From the NCBI GenBank assembly GCA_038093975.1, contig JBBPTG010000292.1, forward strand, positions 1-28,396: 28,396 nt of DNA, in the 5' to 3' direction. The notes below the pieces were generated by a model. It ran no database searches. It was given only the letters and a program-made list of their open reading frames with translations, and was not told the DNA's origin. Below, piece by piece: positions 21,655 to 28,396 of the stretch. A program made the position numbers and the translations under genes. This DNA comes from Chalciporus piperatus (lineage: Eukaryota; Basidiomycota; Agaricomycetes; Boletales; Boletaceae). Every line of letters starts with the position of its first letter. Positions within the stretch are counted from its first letter, which is position 1.

Positions 21655-22360
21655 TAGCTACACTTTATTAGGATCTCCTACACTAGATAGCTACCATATT
21701 TTTTGTACACTTGTGTATGCTTTTTTGTACACTTTCAATAGGTTTGATCTCCACATACTTTGCTACACTTTTAACTACACACTTACTGCGCTTTTTGTAC
21801 ACTTTTGCTACACTCTAACCTAATACACTTTCCCACACTTGTAATTACACATTTACTACGCTTTTTTGTACACTTTTGCTACACTCAATCTAGCTACACT
21901 TTCCTACACATTTGATTCAAGTTTTACTACGCTTTTTTGTTACACTTTGCTACACTCAATCACTACACTTGTAACTACACTTTTAGTACGCTTTTTTGTC
22001 CACTTTAGCTACACTCTATCACTACACACTTTCCCACACATTTCACTACACTTTTACTACGCTTTTTTGTACACTTTTGCTACACTCAATCTAGCTATAC
22101 TTTCCCACACTCTTGACTACACTTTTACTACGCTTTTTTGTACACTTTAGCTACACTCAATCTAGCTACACTTTCCCACACTTTTACTACACTTTTACTA
22201 CACTTTTTTTGTACACTTTGCTCACTCAATCTAGCTATACTTTCCCACACTTGTAACTACACTTTTACTACGCTTTTTTGTACACTTCACTACACTCAAT
22301 CCTAATACCCTGTCCCACATTGTTAACTACACTTTTAGTACACATTTTTGTGGACTTTAG
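21655..22360. repeat. AT-rich tandem array (about 70-bp units)
   Basis: About nine units contain ctacgcttttttgtacacttt followed by gctacactcaatctagc and tttcccacac, for example near 21788, 21858, 21928, 21987, 22058, 22128, 22197 and 22269. The units differ by small substitutions and indels. No coding sense. Confidence 0.9.
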
Positions 22361-22419
22361 CTATAATCCATCCTATGAATGATTATAAAATGTCACTAAT
22401 TAGAATGACTCTATTAGAT

Positions 22420-23429
22420 GACTGAGTAGTACTGGAGTGATTGGGTGAGCTGAGGGCTGGGTAACTGGATAACTGGTATGACTGGTGTGACTGAAGTGAC
22501 TGGATTACTGGACCACAGGATGACTGGATTACTGGAGTGACTGGATTACTGAGGTGACTGGATTACTGGAGTGACTTGTGTGACTGGAGTGACTGGAGTG
22601 ACTGGAGTGACTGGAGTGACTGGATTACTGGACCACTGAGTGACTGGATTACTGAAGTGACTGGATTAACTGGAGTGACTGGATTACTGGAGTGACTTAT
22701 GTGATTTATGTGACTGGGGTGACTGGAGTGACTGGATTACTGAACCACTGAGTGACTAGATTACTGGAATACTGGAATACTGGATGACTGGAGTAATGAG
22801 ACAACTGGATTGCTGGATGACTAGGGCACTGGGCTACTAGGCTACTGAGATAACTGGATGACTGGAACACTGGGCTACTGAGCTACTGAGACTACTGAAG
22901 TGACTGGATGATTGGATGACTGGCTGCTGGGTTACTGGAACTACTGGATGACTGGATGACTGGGATGCTGGGTTACTGGAACTACTGGATGACTGAATGA
23001 CTGAATGACTGGGCTACTGAGACTACTGAAGTAACTGGATAACTTGATGACTGGGCTACTAAGACTACTGAAGTAACTGGATAACTTGATGACTGGGCTG
23101 CTGGGTTACTGGAACTACTGGATAACTGGAACACTTGGCCACTGGACTAATGAGCCCACTGAAATGACTGAATGACTGGATGACTGAGCTACTGAGACTA
23201 CTGAAATGACTGGATGACTGGATGACTGGGCTGCTGGATGACTGAGACTACTGAGACTACTGGATGACTGAATGACTGAGCTACTGAAGCTACTGAAATG
23301 ACTGGATGACTGGGCCACTAGGCCACTGGGTTACTAAGACTACTGAAACTACTTGATGACTGGGTGACTAGGTTACTGAAACTACTGAAACGACTGAAAT
23401 TACTTGTTACTGGGCCACTGGACTACTGA
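22420..23429 (-). repeat. Right arm minisatellite (ctggatgactggattac family)
   Basis: About 1 kb of degenerate units such as gactggattactggagt and actggatgactgg. It is the complement of the left arm motif and roughly twice as long. The arms are the same repeat family in inverted orientation but do not match base for base beyond the terminal 54 bp. Confidence 0.9.
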
Positions 23430-23483
23430 TTTAACTGATCCAGTCATTCCAGTAACTTCAGACTTTTTGCAGTGTTGCTGATG
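23430..23483 (-). repeat. Right terminal inverted repeat, perfect 54 bp
   Basis: Reverse complement of 20003-20056, ending ...gcagtgttgctgatg. The sequence just outside (ctgggcctaaat) does not continue the gag frame seen on the left. Confidence 0.95.
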
Positions 23484-23651
23484 CTGGGCCTAAATATGGT
23501 GAGAATGTCATAAACAAATTTCGTGATTTAGTGTTCAAGTGACCTGTTGTTTGAGAGGTTACGCGCTACATCATATTGCCCAGAGCATGTTGGAGTGAGA
23601 AGCTGATTCAACTTGGAATTCGAACCCGCTGACTTACGAGACCCTGATGGA

Positions 23652-24555
23652 ACTGTGACATCCCTTGAACAGCACAACGCGATCTTCTCCCGCCCAGCGT
23701 TCCATTACATAGTACAAGGTACAACTTCCAGAATCCACATTGAGTAGTATCGCCACAAGGGCTGTTAGGAAGAGCAGATGCATGTGCCACGACGTATTTC
23801 CCACAGCCAGAAGTCATCTTGTCGATGAGCGCTGAGCTTTGAGCCTCCAAGATGCAAACGGGGAAATAATGGTTTGCTGGATTTGTATCATGGATGTACG
23901 AGACACTGGTTCGACACAACTTAAACTTACAGTGGATAAGCACTATTCCGAGCCTTGAGAACCGCGTATGTGATGGGATGACCCACGAGAGTGACCGTGT
24001 CAGCACACAGTAAGGAATCGATGCCTTCGCTGGAGTCGTCCAAACGAAACAAGACATGAGTTTGCAGGTCGTCGGAGTCGAGGTTGACATAGACAACGGA
24101 TGATTCGATGGTTATGATAACCTACGATCCCCATTGCAGGGAATACCACCCGTTTTTAAGGTCGCCAACGCCGGGTGCGTATGTGCGAACTGGATCCAGA
24201 TGGATTTTGCGAGCAGACCAAGGTTCCAACTTTGTTAATTAAACTAATGCACGCTCGAGGAAGTTCAATCCTTCTTTGTCACCAGCACGTAGGTATAGTC
24301 CTGGAGGTCGGGGAAGCGCTGCATTTATGTATGCACGGATCCAAACCACGGGCTGCTGCGTCACTGAATACAATCATGATGTCTTCGAGACCTAGATCAT
24401 CGAGTCGATCCGGCGGCCCGGCATCAGCGGTAATCACTGGACACCTCGATGATCTCATCCACGCTTACCTGTCGAAGACGGATAACGTTCAGCGGTGAAA
24501 GAAAAGATGTGATGCGAAGGAGAATGTCTTCTGGAAGATGTGTGAGTCCTGACAT
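23652..24555 (-). pseudogene. F-box protein pseudogene
   Basis: F-box proteins recruit substrates to SCF ubiquitin ligases. Exon 1 (24469-24555) begins MSGLTHLPEDILLRITSFLS and continues PLNVIRLRQ, a clear F-box. An 86-bp intron leads to exon 2 (23931-24382), which reads TS-stop-LYSVTQQPVVWIRAYINAAL, then LNFLERALV-stop-LTKLEPWSARK, then NGWYSLQWGS-stop-VIITIESSVVYVNLD, and ends with TVTLVGHPITYAVLKARNSA. The frame is otherwise intact. In-frame stops are at 24374-24376 (TGA), 24239-24241 (TAA) and 24122-24124 (TAG). After an intron at 23877-23930 the continuation is ambiguous between frames (SGSCTLYYVMERWAGEDRVV in one), so a frameshift is likely. The remains end near the foldback-like element. 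Confidence 0.78.
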
Positions 24556-25311
24556 CCTGGAAGTTCAGTGTCAGAGTGGAAAAACTCGTTCCGTAACAGC
24601 GTTGGACATGGTCTCGAGGATCGTGAGATCGGTCCGGCCCGGACGGGCCATCTGGTAAGTCCGAACGGCATTCATTTTGAACTGGAACAAGCCTTTTGTG
24701 AGTTCTGGAAGCATTTTTACAGCCGTTTTCATATCGATAGGCCACAGCATCAAAAATATACATCCAGGTGGACTTTCTAATCAACTAGCCGAAGCCTAAG
24801 AATGATGATATATGAAAGCAAAAAAAAAAGAAACACTGCATAAACAAAGCATAACGGCTCCTACAGACAGCAAGCGACAGGTGAGTAGACTCAAAATTCC
24901 GACTCCGCCTGTCTGTGTATTTTCAACCAGGTAGGCCTATCGATATGAAAACGGCTGTAATTGCGTGAAGCCCGCTAGCGCGTCCAGAGAAGACAAGACC
25001 TGAGCTTGAGAGAGAGAGGCAACTAGAATCTCAATCTGCTCGGTATGGGGAGCTCGTCTTTGATCATCACAGCATTCGACTTTCTGTCGACGCAGAGTTT
25101 GGGGTTGCCGTTATGAAACGCGAGTGACCGCTGGTCTGTTCTTCGGATTCTTTCGACCCACCAGTTTAATCTTCACTGGCTAGACCGCACGAATCAGTAC
25201 CCAACTGTGTTACCATCGAGCCCCATAAAGACCTGCGGCAGGTCTCCCTGAGTCGTTGACCAAGGTTGACTGGGGTTTATTAGTGACATGTGAGGTTTTC
25301 ACGAATCGCGC
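24556..25311. other. Gene-free stretch between F-box pseudogene and LTR
   Basis: No gene is supported; short open frames are chance. It contains a perfect 27-bp inverted pair (24717-24743 and 24934-24960). Confidence 0.4.
24717..24960. repeat. Perfect 27-bp inverted repeat pair, 190-bp spacer
   Basis: The arm at 24717-24743 (ttacagccgttttcatatcg...) is the exact reverse complement of 24934-24960. The total span is 244 bp. It resembles a small MITE or hairpin element, but no target duplication is evident. Confidence 0.75.
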
Positions 25312-25515
25312 TGTAACCTCAGACTACCGAAGCAGTAATGAAGTCCCACGAAGAATCAAACAAGAGAACAGACGGGTGTAAGTCCTACTGGATTGACTGA
25401 GGAGAAGAAGTTACAGGCGGGTCCTTATATACGACGAGTAGATGTGATGAGTAAGATAAGACCTCGTAAGCTGACAGCTAAGACTCGGGCGGCCGCGTGA
25501 CTCCCAACCGTTACA
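25312..25515 (-). repeat. LTR of gypsy element (3' LTR position, inverted)
   Basis: 204 bp; on the minus strand it begins TGTAACGG at 25515 and ends GGTTACA at 25312. A TATA box (tatataag) lies at 25424-25431. Compared with the LTR at 18656 it has 2 differences (one A/C near the start, one G/A in atcacgtctac). Confidence 0.93.
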
Positions 25516-25527
25516 TCCCCCCCTCCA
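25516..25527 (-). promoter_or_regulatory. Polypurine tract
   Basis: On the minus strand a purine run, ggaggggggga, lies directly before the LTR start TGTAAC, as expected for the plus-strand primer of reverse transcription. Confidence 0.85.
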
Positions 25528-25545
25528 GCGAGCTCCCTCGCTTGC

Positions 25546-28396
25546 TCAGTTCATAGCGTTCGCGACGTCTCCTGCTCCTCCATTTTGGCCCAGTCCTTCC
25601 ATGCCGAAGTCGACGAGCTCGAACGATCCGACATCAACGGCATCATCTGTGCCGGTAGCTGGGGCGTCGTGGCCAACAGTATTCTCGGTCGTGTCTAATC
25701 CGAGATCCTCGGCTGTGACCAGCGGCGCCGAGTCTTCGATGAAGGAGTCACCAGGTACAGGTGGAGGGAGGATAGTGGGCTCAGGAGCTCCACTGAGGAA
25801 CTGGGCTAAGTCGCCGAACTCGGACAGAGTGTCATGCGACATTGAAGAGTGGATAGATGGAGTATGAGGAGCAATGTCGAAGGTTTGGGTAGAGCCGGCA
25901 GTAATTGCCGAGGTGAGGTTGTTCGCCGACTGAGTCGAAGTAGCCGGCCGGCTGCCTTTACTAATGGAATTGTTGGTCCTCGAAGCGGATGGCTGGTGCG
26001 AGGTGCTCGCACGGCCAGGGCTAACGGTCCTCGCCGCGTCGTCTTCGCCCTCGTACTCATCAATCGCCATGTCCCAGTCTCCACCGTCGTACTCGGTAGC
26101 TTCTCCCATTCGCCTCTCCTCGTGGTGAGCGAGCTGCGGTGGGTCTTCTTCGGCCTCTCTCCTGTGGTTTCGTCCACCACGACCTCGTCGTCTCTGACCG
26201 CCTCCAGGTTTCCTTTCTCCCCTCTCATTACCCAACTCCCATCCTCTCGCTTTCATCGCCCTTTGTTCCGCCTTCGCTTCTTCTCGCTGGAGCCTCTGTC
26301 GGTCCCAGCGGATCTGTTGCATAGCGAAGTGGTTACCAAGGTCGTTCACCATGCGTTGTTCGCGAGTCGTTGACGATGCGTCGGGGATCCGATCCCAGAA
26401 TACGGACGGTGTCGGCTCTCCGTAGTCCTCGCTGAACAGGCTACGCCCACTATGATCGGTTGTGGAGAAACGATAGATGGGGTGGTCCTCGTCATTGAAC
26501 GCTAGGGCGATGGTAAGGTAGCCCAGAGGTTCGACGGGAAGGGGTTGGGAGCGCGCGCGGTTTCGGATCGCAGCGCTATGTTCCAAGCATTTTATCAGCT
26601 GATCTTTAGTGACATATACCTTCGAGCTGGTGAAGGCATCATCATAAACGACGAAGTCCTCTCCCACTCGGGTAAAGTGCCTCAAGCGGTGTCGAGGAGT
26701 GGTCTGAGCAGGATACGTATGTCCACGCAGACGAGGATTAGGGCGAGCCATTGGAAAGGTAGTAGGTTTCGAGTCGCACGGGGTGGCACGATGGGGGTTG
26801 GAGTGGAATCGACATGCCCCATTATATACCTGCGGATCGTCCGTCGGCGGGCGGCCTGAGCCCCATGGTAAGTCCTCGATCCGTTTCACCTCGAGGAGTT
26901 CCAAATATGTGGCTAAACAGTCTAATGTCTCAATTTGATATAGAGGCAGCCAGGTTTCGTCCCCCGAGGTCCATTTTACCTGGAACAAGGCGTCAACGCC
27001 CGTTCCTTCGTGCGTCACTATGCGCTCGATCGCCCATTCTGGTCCCATTTCACCAAAGTCGGCGACCTGATCCTCGAGTCTCCCCGGGAATAGTCGATCA
27101 TCACTTGGATCGTGAATTCTCAACAAGGATGAGTGAAACACGGGATGAATTTCTCGCTGTTTCATCCTCGCAGGTAAGTCTAACCTAAACGAGTTGTTCT
27201 TGAAGTCCTCAATAATCTTATAGGGACCAATATACTTCGGGATTAATTTGCGGGCTAGTCCCTTAGGCAGTGACAGGTTCTTTGTCGAGACATACGCGAG
27301 ATCTCCCGATCGAAAAGGGCTCGCTTGTCGCTTCTTATTAGCGTTTCGGGTTTGTTTCACCCGAGCCTCGAGTATGGCGTCATGTGCTGACATTACAGCC
27401 TGTTTCATGCGTTGAGCAAACGCGCGCACACTCGGGTATTCGGTGGCCACGGCGTCGTTCCATACGAACGTCCTTGGTTGACGCCCCGTGTTCAGGAAGA
27501 AGGGTGAGTACCCAGTCGATTCGGATCGTGCGATGTTAATCGCGAACTCAATAGCGGGCAGACGGCTTACCCAATCTCGCTGTGTGGGTCCGATACAGGC
27601 GCGGAGCATCTGACCAACTGTACGGTTGGCTCTCTCTGTGGATCCGTCTGACTGTGGGTGGTACGCGCTCGACATCCGGGCCGTCGTCCCAACTAGCTTA
27701 CTCAAGTGAGTCCAGAAAGTGCTGGTGAACAGAACATCCCGATCACTGACAATATTGGTTGGCAGGCCATGATGCTTGTAGATTTCGGCAAACACAAGCT
27801 CAGCGACTTCCCGGGCCGAGTAGTTGATTCGGCTAGGCACAATATGAACCATGCCTGTCAAGAGATCGATTACCACAGTGATGGAGTCAAACTCGCCATC
27901 TCTATTTTTCGATAATGGAAGCGGTCCAACGAAATCGATACCAATCGATTCCCAAGGTCGCGTTGGAACCGCCAGCGGGTTCAGCAGTCCATAAGGCTTC
28001 TGGTTCGATGGTTTACTTCGCTTACATGTCTGACATGTTTCACAGTATCGTTGCACATCCCTGACCATATCTTTCCACCAAACAGAGTCTCGAAGGTAAG
28101 CGAGCGTTCGAGCGGTGCCTAGATGGGCCAAGACAGAATGTGCCTGGGAGATTAAGAGCTCCCGGGCCTTTCGTCCATCAACGGTGACGTCAGGTACGCA
28201 CACCACGGTTCGCCCTCCTGTCCGAAGGCTAACATATCCGTCACGATGATCGAAGTTACGGTACTGAATAGGATCCTCAATGATGACACGGAAGAAAGTG
28301 TCCTCGCTGTAGCGTCCCTTCACCCTTCCTAGGACGTTGTCCTGGTCAAGGAACTTAAGCGGTATGTCAACGGCCTCGTCCACTCCTTCTGATGGA
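25546..28396 (-). CDS. Pol polyprotein C-terminal part: integrase with chromodomain
   Basis: The integrase inserts retrotransposon cDNA into the genome. The frame is open to the right edge and stops at 25546. Numbered from the codon at 28383, it shows an HHCC zinc finger (H82, H87, C117, C120 in AHSVLAHLG...CQTCKRSK) and a catalytic D,D35E triad: D150 (IGIDFVGPLP), D214 (IVSDRDVLFTS), E250 (DGSTERANRT). It also has a GPY/F-like module (PKYIGPYKII, about 382-391) and a chromodomain (EWAIERIVTHEG...FQVKWTSGDETWLPLYQIE, about 449-499) that marks a chromovirus. A further ~440 residues form an unusual extension: a folded-looking part (GEDFVVYDDAFTSSKVYVTK, EPLGYLTIALAFNDEDHPIY), an Arg/Gly-rich basic tract and a Ser/Asp-rich tail. 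No frame break is seen. Confidence 0.93.
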   Translation of the reverse strand, partial: PSEGVDEAVDIPLKFLDQDNVLGRVKGRYSEDTFFRVIIEDPIQYRNFDHRDGYVSLRTGGRTVVCVPDVTVDGRKARELLISQAHSVLAHLGTARTLAYLRDSVWWKDMVRDVQRYCETCQTCKRSKPSNQKPYGLLNPLAVPTRPWESIGIDFVGPLPLSKNRDGEFDSITVVIDLLTGMVHIVPSRINYSAREVAELVFAEIYKHHGLPTNIVSDRDVLFTSTFWTHLSKLVGTTARMSSAYHPQSDGSTERANRTVGQMLRACIGPTQRDWVSRLPAIEFAINIARSESTGYSPFFLNTGRQPRTFVWNDAVATEYPSVRAFAQRMKQAVMSAHDAILEARVKQTRNANKKRQASPFRSGDLAYVSTKNLSLPKGLARKLIPKYIGPYKIIEDFKNNSFRLDLPARMKQREIHPVFHSSLLRIHDPSDDRLFPGRLEDQVADFGEMGPEWAIERIVTHEGTGVDALFQVKWTSGDETWLPLYQIETLDCLATYLELLEVKRIEDLPWGSGRPPTDDPQVYNGACRFHSNPHRATPCDSKPTTFPMARPNPRLRGHTYPAQTTPRHRLRHFTRVGEDFVVYDDAFTSSKVYVTKDQLIKCLEHSAAIRNRARSQPLPVEPLGYLTIALAFNDEDHPIYRFSTTDHSGRSLFSEDYGEPTPSVFWDRIPDASSTTREQRMVNDLGNHFAMQQIRWDRQRLQREEAKAEQRAMKARGWELGNERGERKPGGGQRRRGRGGRNHRREAEEDPPQLAHHEERRMGEATEYDGGDWDMAIDEYEGEDDAARTVSPGRASTSHQPSASRTNNSISKGSRPATSTQSANNLTSAITAGSTQTFDIAPHTPSIHSSMSHDTLSEFGDLAQFLSGAPEPTILPPPVPGDSFIEDSAPLVTAEDLGLDTTENTVGHDAPATGTDDAVDVGSFELVDFGMEGLGQNGGAGDVANAMN

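Larger units (their letters stand above)
20003..23483. mobile_element. Foldback-like non-autonomous transposable element, 3,481 bp
   Basis: The outermost 54 bp at each end (20003-20056 and 23430-23483) are perfect inverted copies. Inside them lie long arms built of the same short minisatellite in opposite orientation: ccagtcatccagtaat-type on the left (to about 20590) and its complement on the right (about 22420-23429). The loop carries a hairpin repeat array and an AT-rich array but no credible gene. Long inverted arms made of tandem repeats are the hallmark of foldback elements. The left end interrupts a gag ORF. If the ends are set at 20006 and 23480, a 2-bp AT flanks both sides, too short to prove a target duplication. 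A large palindromic array produced by rearrangement is the alternative. Confidence 0.7.
25312..28396 (-). mobile_element. 3' part of a Ty3/gypsy chromovirus retrotransposon
   Basis: Reading leftward on the minus strand: integrase with chromodomain, a long C-terminal extension, a stop, a polypurine tract and a 204-bp LTR. The rest (gag, protease, reverse transcriptase, 5' LTR) would lie beyond the right edge. The near-identical LTR family suggests recent insertion, although the partner LTR at 18656 is inverted and belongs to another fragment. Confidence 0.9.

Noticed and set aside
20057..23429. CRISPR-like appearance of regularly repeated units
   Set aside because: Units are degenerate tandem minisatellites without unique spacers, in a eukaryotic genome.
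23608..23660. tRNA-like B-box on the minus strand (gggttcgaattcc)
   Set aside because: The T stem does not pair and no acceptor stem, D arm or anticodon arm fits; it falls within F-box pseudogene remains.
18656..25515. A single complete LTR retrotransposon between the two LTRs
   Set aside because: The LTRs are inverted, gag and pol lie on opposite strands, and the pol-bearing part lies outside the interval.
25849..26373. Plus-strand 174-aa ORF in the pol region
   Set aside because: Shadow of the pol polyprotein frame on the minus strand.

Overview
The window looks like nuclear DNA of an agaricomycete (mushroom-forming basidiomycete). The genes carry many GT-AG introns of about 45-75 bp. The mobile elements belong to families abundant in Agaricomycetes: a Tnp2/CACTA-type transposase, a Crypton-like tyrosine recombinase and a chromodomain Ty3/gypsy retrotransposon. 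The retroelement protein style suggests a Rhizoctonia-like (Ceratobasidiaceae) genome; that is inference. I found no tRNA, rRNA or CRISPR. All exon coordinates were read by eye from splice signals and reading-frame phase.

Left part (1-6.8 kb), ordinary gene-rich DNA: the 5' part of SRP54 (minus) starts 62 bp from a divergent, complete SPT8 gene (plus, 8 exons). Next comes an 8-exon hypothetical gene (minus, 541 aa) that diverges from a small 3-exon hypothetical gene (plus, 219 aa).

Middle part (6.8-18.1 kb), accessory and mobile: an intact 3-exon Tnp2-type transposase gene (1073 aa) with an in-frame SR/SP-rich minisatellite; a poorly understood coding-like stretch; an HpcH/HpaI aldolase pseudogene with two adjacent stop codons; a low-complexity TCG-rich stretch; an intact 6-exon tyrosine-recombinase gene (726 aa); a small hypothetical ORF; a perfect 54-bp palindrome; and a broken actin copy.

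Right part (18.6-28.4 kb), a nest of elements: a 204-bp LTR followed by a truncated gag (plus strand), broken at 20003 by a 3,481-bp structure that I interpret as a foldback-type transposable element. It has perfect 54-bp inverted ends and long minisatellite arms in opposite orientation. Its loop holds six regularly spaced hairpin repeats (about 145-bp period) and an AT-rich array of about 70-bp units. To its right lies a decayed F-box gene (minus) with three in-frame stops. Then comes the 3' part of a gypsy chromovirus on the minus strand, whose LTR differs from the left LTR at 2 of 204 positions but points the opposite way. The two LTRs therefore cannot be the ends of one undisturbed element; rearrangement or two separate insertions is implied.

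The best candidate for something undescribed is the foldback-like element. The recombinase and the transposase both have complete frames with all recognisable catalytic residues, so either could still be functional.
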